64,000 bases of DNA. It comes from Balneola sp. EhC07 (GTDB lineage Bacteria > Bacteroidota > Rhodothermia > Balneolales > Balneolaceae). The position numbers and the translations under genes are program-made. Numbering within the stretch: the stretch's first letter is position 1; every line of letters begins with the position of its first letter. The notes under the pieces are model-generated. The model saw nothing but the letters and a program-made list of their open reading frames with translations, did not search any database and was not told the origin of the DNA. Location of the stretch: contig NZ_LXYG01000020.1 of the NCBI RefSeq assembly GCF_001650905.1, positions 62,001 to 126,000 of the forward strand, given 5' to 3'. This document shows positions 1 through 9,800 of this stretch, in pieces.

Positions 1-1
1 G

Positions 2-580
2 TTAGCTGATAACAAATACGGTATCGAGCAACTGGCCGGCAAACATTCTTTCATTGATGCAGGTAAAGTTGGAACCTACGGTCATTCCGGTGGTGGATTT
101 ATGAGTACAGCTCTTCTGCTTACTTATCCCGATTTTTATGATGTAGCTGTTTCTTCGGCAGGAAATCACGATAACAATATTTATAACATCTGGTGGGGCG
201 AAGTTCATAATGGTGTAAAAGAGAAGAAGAAAACTGTTACCAAAATGAATGATGACAGCACGAAAACCAAAGAAGAAGTCATTACTTTTGAAGCTCCTGT
301 GGAAACCAACATTGAGCTGGCTAAGAACCTCAAAGGAAAGTTATTGCTTGTTCATGGAGATATGGATAACAATGTTCATCCTGCCAATACAACCAGATTA
401 GCAAATGCGCTCATCAAAGAAGGAAAGCGTTTTGATATGATGATGTTACCGGGACGCAGACATGGTTTCGGACCAATGCAACCATATTTCGATCGCATGA
501 CCTGGTATTATTTTGCAGAGCACTTGTTAGGAGATTACCGAACAAATGTGGAGTTTAATTTACCTCAGGATGAGGACTGA
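2..580 (+). CDS. S9 (prolyl oligopeptidase/DPP-IV) family serine peptidase, C-terminal part, 5' truncated
   Basis: The reading frame is open from the window edge, so this is the last 192 residues of a longer gene. The segment is the alpha/beta-hydrolase catalytic domain of an S9 peptidase. The nucleophile elbow GHSGGG is seen with its Ser codon at 86-88. The acid region HGDMDNNVHP follows near 350-380, and the RRHGF histidine near 457-470. The full Ser-Asp-His triad order is therefore present. In the DPP-IV branch these enzymes cleave dipeptides after proline or alanine, usually in the periplasm or anchored to the envelope, and feed peptide catabolism. The first ATG in the frame (101) lies after the catalytic serine, so it is not the real start. 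A strong terminator follows 20 bp after the stop. The substrate class within S9 cannot be set without the propeller domain. Confidence 0.9.
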   Translation, partial: LADNKYGIEQLAGKHSFIDAGKVGTYGHSGGGFMSTALLLTYPDFYDVAVSSAGNHDNNIYNIWWGEVHNGVKEKKKTVTKMNDDSTKTKEEVITFEAPVETNIELAKNLKGKLLLVHGDMDNNVHPANTTRLANALIKEGKRFDMMMLPGRRHGFGPMQPYFDRMTWYYFAEHLLGDYRTNVEFNLPQDED

Positions 581-600
581 TTTAAAATAAAACCAATCAA

Positions 601-631
601 TAGGGACGTATGGCGATACGTCCCTACTTTT
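601..631 (+). terminator. Rho-independent terminator of the S9 peptidase gene
   Basis: A perfect 11-bp inverted repeat, TAGGGACGTAT at 601-611 and its complement at 616-626, with a 4-nt loop GGCG, is followed by CTTTTT. It sits 20 bp after the peptidase stop codon on the same strand. Confidence 0.9.
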
Positions 632-727
632 TGTGATTTGAATTAACCTCCATCAGAACAGCTACTTCTCATACAGAAGAAACTCTTTCTTCTTTGCATT
701 TCTTGCTGAGCGTAAGATCTTACGTCT

Positions 728-1996
728 TTACTTTTTAACCACTATCTGAGATGACATATTCTGATATGCTTTTTCCTGCTTTGTAACTGAGATAGTCCAA
801 ACAGCTCCTGCAATCAGCATCACTCCACCATAGATCATGATCAGTGGTTTTACAGAGATCAGATCCAGTTCCAGACATGCTGCAGCCACCATCACAGAAA
901 ATGAATTTGCTATAGTAAACAGCAACCATTCTGTACTGAATATCCTGCCTCGAAATGTATCGGTTGTTCTTTTTTGAAGCAGAATAGTACTCATCACCCA
1001 ATTGGCTCCCGACGCTGAATGAGCCAGAAAAACAAAAAAGATCATTAACAGAATATTTGTACTCCATCCTACTACCATATACATCAGCCCGGCTATTAGA
1101 ATACTGAAGCCCATCACCATTACCCAGTCTTTCTGGTCTTTAAATAGTCTTCTTCCAATAACAGGTCCAACTCCCGTTCCAATTCCACGGGCGGCATACA
1201 GCAATCCTAATCCGATACTACCCATCTTGAGTACATCTTCGCTGACGATAATGAGTAGATATACAAGACCACCCAGAAACATCGTTGAAGTTCCCTTTGC
1301 AATACTCGGTCTTAAAATGTGTTTGTTAGAAAACAAATACTGAGCACCTTCTTTTATTCCAACAAAAGGATTTCTGGTTCTGAGTTTTTCCTCTGGCGTT
1401 TGTTCAGTTTGAGGAATAACCGCCCTGTACAAAAACCACGCTGAAATTATATAACTGAACGCGTCCAGAATAAACACCAAATCGGTACCTAACCATTCTG
1501 TAGCAAATCCTCCAATAGCCATTCCTGTGGTAAATATAATGCTCCATGTGGCAGTCGAGATCACATTGGCATCAACCAGTTGTTCCGGGGTTGTAACATT
1601 AGGGATTGAAGAAGTTTTGGCTGGTTCGAAAAGAGCAGAAAGCATCATCTGAACTGAAGTAAGTGCAAAAGCAATCCAAAGTGTTTCAGGAGATCGAACA
1701 AGTAAAATTCCCAACAAAGATGCTGCTCTGGCAAAATCACAAAGGATCATCAACTTTCTGCGATTAAATCGATCTGCTAAATATCCTGCAAAAGGAGAAA
1801 AGAACGCCAGGCTCAACATCTTTACAACAATGATCAATCCGAGAAGTAATTCTGAGTCAGAATATTTGGCAATCAGCGCGTAAAGGGCAAGAAGTCCAAA
1901 CCAATCTCCAAAGTTAGAAATCGCTTGACTGATCCACAATAACCGATAATTTCGGTTATCTTTTATAAGTTGGAAATATGGTTGTAGGCTTCTCAA
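728..1996 (-). CDS. MFS transporter, MFS_3/EntS-like exporter family
   Basis: A 422-residue polytopic membrane protein with about 12 hydrophobic segments and the major facilitator layout. The N-terminus reads NRNYRLLWISQAISNFGDWF, typical of the MFS_3 (enterobactin-exporter-like) group. The cytoplasmic loop 2-3 motif appears as GYLADRFNRRKLM near residues 70-82. Members export small molecules, siderophores or drugs from the cytoplasm by proton antiport; the substrate here is not recognisable. No ATG lies near the N-terminus in this frame, and an in-frame stop lies 27 bp upstream, so the TTG at 1996 is the only sensible start. It lies downstream of the M28 peptidase gene on the same strand but 219 bp away, so a shared operon is uncertain. 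Confidence 0.85.
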   Translation of the reverse strand: MRSLQPYFQLIKDNRNYRLLWISQAISNFGDWFGLLALYALIAKYSDSELLLGLIIVVKMLSLAFFSPFAGYLADRFNRRKLMILCDFARAASLLGILLVRSPETLWIAFALTSVQMMLSALFEPAKTSSIPNVTTPEQLVDANVISTATWSIIFTTGMAIGGFATEWLGTDLVFILDAFSYIISAWFLYRAVIPQTEQTPEEKLRTRNPFVGIKEGAQYLFSNKHILRPSIAKGTSTMFLGGLVYLLIIVSEDVLKMGSIGLGLLYAARGIGTGVGPVIGRRLFKDQKDWVMVMGFSILIAGLMYMVVGWSTNILLMIFFVFLAHSASGANWVMSTILLQKRTTDTFRGRIFSTEWLLFTIANSFSVMVAAACLELDLISVKPLIMIYGGVMLIAGAVWTISVTKQEKAYQNMSSQIVVKK

Positions 1997-2108
1997 AAAA
2001 TCTTTAGGTAATTCAAGTCATCTTGTTGATCACCTAATTTACACTTTTACCATTCAGATTGGTTATTGAGTTTTTGGATGAGGGTGATAGATGGTCAATA
2101 AAAAGATT

Positions 2109-2137
2109 TGTCATTTCTCCCGTTGGTCGAAATGACA
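2109..2137. repeat. REP-like palindrome
   Basis: Inverted repeat TGTCATTTC (2109-2117) and GAAATGACA (2129-2137) around an 11-nt loop containing CCCGTTGG. The arm-loop combination GTCATTTC...GGTCGAAATGAC looks like a short palindromic element I recall as frequent between genes of Bacteroidota. It lies between the M28 and MFS genes. It could instead be a simple mRNA hairpin. Confidence 0.5.
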
Positions 2138-2215
2138 GCGTTAATAATTGGGTATTACATTAAAATTACAGACCCATCTTTTATGCATCTTGAACTTTCT
2201 TTCTGTGGCTTCAAA

Positions 2216-3100
2216 TCACTGTTCATCAAAAGCCAAAATAGCATTCAGAATAAGTTGAACAGAAGATTTATAGAATTCCTGGGGAATCGTTTCAAATTCA
2301 TCTGTTGCCTTATGATAATTTTCATGGTCTTCCACTCCGAAATACACAAACGGAACTCCTTTACTGTGAAACGGTCCATGATCGGATGAAAAAGTCCAGT
2401 CGTTATAGCCCAGATCCGGAGTATCATGTCCGAATAACAATCTTAATCCTGCTGTATCTATAGATTCAAGAATCGGTTTTGTTTCCGGGTAGTGATAAGT
2501 ACCTGCGGCATAAATCTCGCTACTGTCATTATTACTGATCATATCCATGTTGATATTCAATTTTACTTTGCTCAATAAAACCGAATCTTCAACAAATGCT
2601 CTGGCTCCTTGTAAGCCCATTTCTTCGGCATCAAAAGCAGCAAATATAAGTGTGTGATTGGGTTGTTCTTTAGCAAAATAATCTGCCATAGCTAACAATG
2701 CTGCCGTTCCTGATGCGTCATCATCAGCTCCGTTAAAGATCAAAGAATCTCTCACTCCTAAATGATCATAATGCGCCGTTATAACGATCATGGAATCCGT
2801 TTTTCCATCTATTTGTGCAATTACATTTACTCCGGACATTTCTTCCTGAGTTCGGCGATTTTCAAAAGTAAATTCGTGGGTGTATGAATCCTGAAACGGT
2901 TCCGCTCCTTCTTCCTGAAAACGGGTTATTAAATATTCACGAGCAATTCTATTTCCTTCTGTTCCTGTTCTTCTTCCTTCTGTAGCGTCTGAAGAAATAA
3001 ATCGAAGATCTTCGATAAGTTGAGTAGTATCCAGGCTTGTTTTATTGTTTGGCTGACATCCCAGTACCGGTATTAATAAAAGAAAGAGTAGTTTTTTCAT
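2216..3100 (-). CDS. M28 family zinc metallopeptidase, lipoprotein
   Basis: 294 residues. The N-terminus is a lipoprotein signal, with a hydrophobic stretch ending in PVLGC and Cys15 as the lipidated residue, so the protein should be anchored in the envelope. The co-catalytic di-zinc set of family M28 is complete: His110 (AHYDH), bridging Asp near 127 (GADDDASG), catalytic Glu159 with ligand Glu160 (EEMG), Asp186 (NMDM) and His263 (YHKATD). M28 enzymes are aminopeptidases or carboxypeptidases that trim peptides; the length matches a catalytic domain without a PA insert. The start ATG at 3098-3100 gives the lipobox directly. Together with the S9 peptidase nearby it suggests peptide scavenging. 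Exact specificity is not evident. Confidence 0.9.
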   Translation of the reverse strand: MKKLLFLLLIPVLGCQPNNKTSLDTTQLIEDLRFISSDATEGRRTGTEGNRIAREYLITRFQEEGAEPFQDSYTHEFTFENRRTQEEMSGVNVIAQIDGKTDSMIVITAHYDHLGVRDSLIFNGADDDASGTAALLAMADYFAKEQPNHTLIFAAFDAEEMGLQGARAFVEDSVLLSKVKLNINMDMISNNDSSEIYAAGTYHYPETKPILESIDTAGLRLLFGHDTPDLGYNDWTFSSDHGPFHSKGVPFVYFGVEDHENYHKATDEFETIPQEFYKSSVQLILNAILAFDEQ

Positions 3101-3439
3101 GAATTGATTGCTTTAATTTTGAAGGCTTAAGATTGAGTTAAATCAGACTCAAAGCAATTCTTAAAAACTAGTTTTACAAAAAAGTGAAATCTTAAGATCG
3201 ATGAATTGCATTTCCTATTTACCACGATCAGCTAAATAGATTAACCTGTATAGCTACAAAACAAAACTTCAATAAAAAACCCCGATCAAATCAATGACCG
3301 AGGTTCGTGGTTAATTTTTAAAAATGAAAAATATATCTGCTACTCTTTTCGCTACTTATAGTCTTATTGACTGTTTTTCTGTAGATATGTGTAATAAAAG
3401 CCTGATCTAGATTTTTATTAAGGAAACGTTAAACAACAC
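3101..3439. other. 339-bp intergenic region
   Basis: No convincing gene. It holds the upstream region of the M28 gene and the terminator of the 76-aa gene (3274-3304). CTTAAGATT at 3126-3134 is repeated inverted at 3188-3196, but 53 bp apart, so any structure is weak. Confidence 0.5.
3274..3304 (-). terminator. Terminator of the 76-aa zinc-knuckle gene
   Basis: Read on the minus strand, CCTCGGTC pairs with GATCGGGG (two G-U pairs) around an 8-nt loop and is followed by TTTTTT. The wobble pairs form only on the minus strand; the plus strand would have C-A mismatches, which fixes the orientation. Loop core TCATTGATTTG resembles three other terminators in the window. Confidence 0.8.
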
Positions 3440-3670
3440 TCAGAAAAAGAAACTATTTTTAAGTCGATCAATAAGTTTTTGCTTCATATTAGAATCCATT
3501 TCCTGTGCTTTCTGTAATTCTGTTTTCCTATTTATATAACAACCTTGACAAGCAAGCATGGTTTTACCCTGATCTTCCAGATTTCTGAGTACGACTTTAT
3601 AATTACCAATCGGTCGCTCTAATCCCTCTTCTGAACTGCAATAGGAACAATATCTGGTAATTACTTTCAT
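3440..3670 (-). CDS. Small CxxC...CxxC zinc-knuckle-like protein
   Basis: 76 residues, no signal peptide, no family I can name. Two cysteine pairs, Cys8-x2-Cys11 and Cys41-x2-Cys44, are spaced as in a small zinc ribbon, followed by a charged, probably helical tail. The same architecture recurs in the N-terminal half of the protein at 35151-35567: the Cys pairs, an EG...PI motif shortly after the first pair, and the basic tail all align. The gene follows giant 1 on the same strand, separated by a terminator. Its own upstream region carries a copy of the 40-bp TAGGTA-N4-TACCTA element 80 bp before the ATG, so it is probably transcribed separately and co-regulated with the signalling genes. A cytoplasmic zinc-binding adaptor is a guess only. 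Confidence 0.7.
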   Translation of the reverse strand: MKVITRYCSYCSSEEGLERPIGNYKVVLRNLEDQGKTMLACQGCYINRKTELQKAQEMDSNMKQKLIDRLKNSFFF

Positions 3671-3750
3671 TAATAAATTGACTTTATTTTATTTTGGCTT
3701 GGGTGGACCTTAAGCCAAATAGAAAGTTCAATTTTTATGTATAGAAATCA

Positions 3751-3790
3751 ATAGGAAGGAGTGCTCAATTATCTAGGTAGAAGTACCTAT
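3751..3790 (-). promoter_or_regulatory. 40-bp regulatory element, copy 1 (dyad TAGGTA-N4-TACCTA)
   Basis: Shares 37 of 40 bases with copy 2 and 36 of 40 with copy 4. It has a conserved block GGAAGGAGTGCTCAA at 3754-3768 and the dyad TAGGTA/TACCTA at 3774-3789. It lies 80 bp upstream of the 76-aa gene. A binding site for a dimeric regulator, perhaps the LuxR-type regulators at 27.5 or 31.3 kb, is inferred. Confidence 0.7.
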
Positions 3791-3833
3791 TAACAACTAT
3801 TCTCAAATACTGCAACTATTGAAATAAAAAGTC

Positions 3834-3866
3834 AAAAAACCCCAATCAAATTAATGATTAGGGTTA
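3834..3866 (-). terminator. Terminator of giant gene 1
   Basis: The arms are at 3838-3848 and 3855-3865. On the minus strand AACCCTAATCA pairs with TGATTGGGGTT (11 bp, one G-U) around a 6-nt loop, then TTTTTT. It lies 21 bp after the stop codon. Confidence 0.9.
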
Positions 3867-3886
3867 GAATCTTTGTTTAGTAAAAA

Positions 3887-6800
3887 CTATTTGATAAGGG
3901 TCATTCTACGGGCTTCCACAAATTTACCGGCTACTATTCTGTAGAAATAAATTCCTGAAGCAAGATTACTGGCATCAAAGCTGACTTGATGATAACCTGC
4001 GCTTTTTCGCTCATTATCAATCAACGTTGCTACCCTGCGACCAAGCAGATCAAACACATCCAATCGCACTTCTCCGCTTTGTGGAATACCAAAGCGTATC
4101 ACCGTTGATGGATTAAAAGGATTTGGATAATTCTGTTTTAGCTCAGAAGAAACAGGTAGTTCAGCTATCAAATCTTCCACACTTGTAAACAGAGGACTGG
4201 TATGAATTTCTAAAGTATCCAGCGAAACGATATTCTCGTTGTTGGCTACCTGAATGGCTACAGAGAATGTATCCGCGTAAGCAGGAGCCGTAATGGATAA
4301 CTGACCGTTAGCTGCATCAAAACCGAATACCTGAGCTGAGTCAGACTCAAGAGCAAACTTGAATTTCAACTCATTATCCAGAGTGGCAATATCACTTACA
4401 TAATTCCATAGTTTAAGAATACGAGTTTCCTCCGTTTTAATTTCGAAAGGCTCAGGTAATTGCGAAAATACCGGTTCATCATCTACGCCTTCTTCCCCAC
4501 CCCAAGCAACTTCCATATTGTTGGCTTGGCGTAACGTTTTCATAGCGGTTGCACCTTCGTTATTCAGTTCAATAGCGCCAATATTAATACTTACCCCATC
4601 CTGAAGGTCTCGCTTCGACCACTCCACAAACATCTTGCTTGCTGTGGCTGATGACATTCCCGAACCTACTAAGAATCCTGCTATAGAATCGGGTTTGGTA
4701 GTTGTCATAGCACTTTTTTGAGCTTGAGAATGTTCCCTACTTGCCTGATTAGCTAGTATATTGTCTCCTCCAGATGAAGTTAATTCATCAATATTTCTTT
4801 GATCTATGATCTCTGAGTTGGTTTTAGCTTTGGCAGCTGCCTCTGTTGTATCCGGACCAACATCAAAGTATTTCACATCCGAAACATCCCAAGAGCTGAT
4901 ATCCTGATTGAAAGCCGCAGCACCCTGAAACATGCCTGCCATGTTGGTTACGTTAGAGACGTCCCAATCTAAACTGGTAGTTACTTCAACACCATTGACC
5001 GTTTTGGTTTTTTGACCAGGTGTGTTTCCGTTATTGAATGACCTTGCTTGATAGAACATGTCCCACATATTTGGTCCATGGCTAACATCCCATTTATTTA
5101 AGTTTTGATTAAAATTACGCGTACCCTCAAACATTTTAGACATATTGGTTACCTTACTTACATTCCAATCTCCAATGTCTTGATTAAAAGCATATGCACT
5201 AAAAAACATAGCCCTCATACTAGTAACCTTACTTACATTCCAATTACCAATATCTTGATTAAAAGAATATGTATAACCAAACATCACAGACATATTGGTT
5301 ACGTTACTTACATCCCAATTACCAATATCTTGATTAAAAGAATATGCATAACCAAACATCCCAATCATTTCCGTCACCGAGCTCACATCCCAGCTGGATA
5401 TATTGCCATTGAAACTAGATTCTAATGAAAAAAGACTATTCATATCCGTAATCCCCGAAGTACAGGTAGTAGCGGCATTTTTTGTTGTGATCTGATCTTT
5501 ACTTCGCTTGGTGTATTCAATTCCATTCACAGTACCCACATCACCTACTTCAGCATCGCTACACGTGATCGTTACTCCGTTGTCGGCAAGTAAGAATACA
5601 CTAGCCATTTCCAGCCAATCGCTGGAAACCGCCGCTCCGGAGTCAAGCCCGTCATTCGGGGTAATTTCTACCTTTACAAATAAACCTGCTTCAACTGATG
5701 TTGGAATAAAGGTGGAATCGGTCGCTTCAGCAATAGCTAATGAATCCGTACCTAAAGAATCTGCCGCTCGGTACCACTGGAAACTCCCTCCGACGTTGGC
5801 ATTGCCATCGGCGTCGCTGTAGTCGTAGGTTGCAGCCAGCGTTTCTCCCACTTTTGGTATGCCTACAATAGCTGCGTTACTTGCTACCGGGGCGGTGTTG
5901 GCTCTGCCACCATCGGTAATCATCCAATTGTTGGGTTCGCTTGTTAAAATATTTCGAGCCGATGATGCTAACGTAGAATATTTTGTACTATTGGCTCCAA
6001 ATGGCACATCCGCTTGTAAACTTGATAATCCCGACCAACCGATTAGTAAAGAATCGTAATTAGCTGTTGAAAAAGAAGTGGCATTCGAAAACATATCACT
6101 CATACTAGTCACCGAACTCACATTCCAACTCCCTATATTCTGGTTAAAAGAAAAGGCTTCAGCAAACATCCCGCCCATATTTCTCACTGAACTCACATCC
6201 CATGCCCCGATGTTCTGGTTGAAGGCGGAGGCTTCTAAAAACATACCATTCATATCGGTCACCGAACTCACATCCCATGTCCCGATGTCCCGGTTGAAGG
6301 CGGAGGCTTCTAAAAACATACCCACCATATCGGTCACCGAACTCACATCCCATGTCCCAATGTCTTGGTTGAAAGAAGATGCACCTTCAAACATACGTCC
6401 CATAGTGGTCACAGAACTTACATCCCAGCTGCCTATATCCTGATTGAAACCAACCGCTCCAATAAACATACTCCTCATATCCGTAATTCCGGAAGTACAG
6501 GTAGCAGCTGCATTTTCCGTGGTTATCTGATCTTTGCTTCGCTTGGTATATTCAATTCCATTAACTGTTCCGGTATCACCTACTTCAGCATCGCTACAAG
6601 TAACGGTAACTCCGTTTTCTGCAATCAAGAATACGCTAGCCACTTCCAGCCAATCGCTTGAAACCGCCGCTCCGGAATCAAGCCCGTCATTCGGGGTAAT
6701 CTCTACTTTTACAAACAAGCCGGCTTCAACCGATGTTGGAATAAAGGTGGAATCGGTCGCTTCAGCAATAGCTATCGAATCCGTTCCTAAAGAATCTGCC

Positions 6801-9800
6801 GCTCGATACCACTGAAAGCTTGCTCCTGCATTAGCATCGCCATCTTCATCGCTGTAATCATAGGTCGTAGCAAGGATTTCTCCAACTTTAGGTGTGCCTA
6901 CAATAGCTGCATTGGTTGCTACCGGAGCGGTGTTTTCTTCCACATTTGTGACAGTAATAGTGAGTGTTAAACTAGCCGTATTGTTAATGATCTTCCCGTC
7001 ATTGACCTGAATTGTGACTATATATTCATTATTACCATCAGCATCGGCTGGGTTCTCAAAATCCGGAGCGACTTTAAAACTCAATGCTCCCGTTGAGCCA
7101 TCAATAGCAAACACCTCAGAATCTGCTCCGCTGATGGAATACGTTAGCCCAGCATCCGCTGCGCCTCCATCTCCATCGGTGGCATCTACATCCATCACTA
7201 TTCCCGTACCGTTCTCAGCAAAACTGAGCGTCGTTGGAATACCCAATGTATATTCACCTATGAATGAACCAATCTCATCGTTATCAAGCACAAACATTTT
7301 CGTACCATCCCCATTGAAAGACAAACCTGTAAGATTGCTAGCACCTACACCAAATTCTTGCTCGACTCCCGCATACACCGCAGTGGATACATCGTACGCT
7401 GTACCCAGAGTATACTCCACTATTGCGTTACCATCTGATCCAAGCACAAACATCTTCGTGCCGTCGCTATGGAAAGCAACGTCATAAGGTTCTGACTCCT
7501 CAGCAGCCACACTGAATGCTTCCTCGACTCCTGCATATACCGCTGTGGATATATCATAAGCCGTTCCTAAGCTGTATTCAAATACCGTATCATTTAATCC
7601 AAGCACAAACATCTTTGTGCCATCTCCATTGAAACTCATATCCAGTGGAATTGACTCTTCGGTACTTACACTTACCGTTCTTACGTATGACGCCTCGGAT
7701 ACATCATACGCCGGGCTAAGCGCATATTCAACTAACCCGGAAGCTCCAATGATAAACATCTTGCTCCCATCCACGTTGAACACTATACTATAAGGGTCGT
7801 GCTCTTCTTCTATCCTAAATTCCTCTATGAAACCCGCGTTTACCGCCGTGGATACATCATAAGGAGTGCTTAATGTGTACTCGATCACCAAATCTAAGGT
7901 TGATCCATTTTCAATCACAAACAGCTTTGTACCATCCCCATTAAAAGCAAAACCAAATTTCCTACCCTTCACATTTAACCCTTCTTCATTCCCAGCATAT
8001 ACTGCTGTAGATACATCATAAGCGGTATCAAAAATAGGTGGGTTGTTCACCTCATTGACGGTAACTATAAAACTGTCGTCTACCGTCAATTCACCATCAC
8101 TAGCACGCACCGTTATATTGGCTACCCCGAATTGGTCGCCCTGATAATCGAGGGTCAGCGTAGAACCACTTATTTCGGAAGTAACCAATGTTGTATTGTC
8201 GTTGGTCTCCACTGTATAAGCGAGTGATTCTGACGCCGTTTCTGCATCGCTAAAGAAGGTACTTAGATCTATTACTGTGTTAGCTGCATTCTCATCCACC
8301 GTTACATCAGCAAGCGGTGTGCTTACAACCGGAGCGGTGTTTGCCCGTACTTTCCCCGGAATTGGAGTTTGTGGATTATTCTGTAAGTATGGATAACTGA
8401 TCGAATCGCCCGTTACTATAGCCCAAGTGTTGGTAAAGTCAAAGCCTGCATTTACAAAGGTCAGAGAGTCTTTCATAGCAGAAGTAGAAACATCGCTGGT
8501 TTGCTCACCACTCGTATTCCAGTAGCTGTTGGTTGCTGCATCTGACAGGCTACCTGCAAAGTATGTATTAGCTTGAGTTGCTCCAATTCCACCGATAATT
8601 CCACCTTCGAAAGTACTTCCGGAAACAGATGATAATGAATAACTATCTGAGATCGTGCCCCCTGATGTTACACCTCCTACAATACCTCCGGAATTAGTTC
8701 CCGAAATCGATCCTGCTGAAAAGCTTTTGCTAATGGTTGTATTATCATCGCCATCAGATTCTATATCACCAGCAATTCCACCAACAGTTTCTCCGGTCAA
8801 AGAACCATTAAATGAGCTTTCTACAACTTGTCCACCATTCCATAACGCTCCGGATATACCTCCTACAGTTGTTCCTGAAACCATTCCTGTTACATGTACA
8901 TTTGAAACAGCAGCACCAGATATATAACCCAATGGACTTGTATTAATTTCTCCTGAGGATGTGATGTCAACATCAGAGAATGTTACGTTACTGATACTGC
9001 CTCCGACCACATACCCAAACATCCCCATATAATTATAATCGCCACTATTTATATATAATTCACTAATGGTGTGCCCATCTCCATCAAAGTGACCGCTAAA
9101 AGATTCGCCTATCTCAGATTTTGCAAAAGGTACCCATCCTTTTCCATCGTTGTATGGGGCAACATCTAGATTAATATCATTCATTAACTTAAAGTGCTGA
9201 CTGATATCGTTGTCATCTTCTTCATTTATTAAGGTTCTTATTGCATCTAGCTGAGTCGCTGTAGTGATTAAGTATGGATCACCTTCTACTCCTGAACCAC
9301 TTTCAAATGGAGAAGACAGTGTAACCGTAAAGGTCCAGTCAACAGATAGCTCACCATCACTGGCAGTCACGGTGACATTTACTGTACCAAACTGACCAGC
9401 TTTATAGTCAAGGTAAAGTATAGTCCCACCCGTTGTTGTTGTTACTAGTGAGTTATTGTCGTTCGTAACGGTATAGATGAGCAAGTTCGATGCTGTTTCT
9501 GCATCATTAAAATAACTGGTTAGGTCAAATGATCTGAATTCAGATGTTATGACCACTTGGTCGATTTCAGCAATGGTTGTCGGTGCAGTGTTTATAGTGA
9601 AGTAGTTCGAGGATTCTGTATTACCAAAATCGAATCCATCATTCGGGGTCACTTCTACTTTTACATACAGTCCCACATCCTCACTACTAACGGTATAGAG
9701 CGAATCCGTCGCTCCAGTAATCGACGTTACTGTCGCTGTTGTATCCGCTGCTCTGTACCATTGGAAACTCGCTCCTGCATTTGCGTCTCCATCTTCATCG

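Noticed and set aside
711-724. Palindrome CGTAAGATCTTACG near the end of the MFS gene as a terminator
   Set aside because: No T-tract on either strand and no room for a loop; likely chance.
3323-3409. Plus-strand 28-codon frame starting with ATG between the M28 and zinc-knuckle genes
   Set aside because: No Shine-Dalgarno, no recognisable motif, AT-rich spacer; chance frame.
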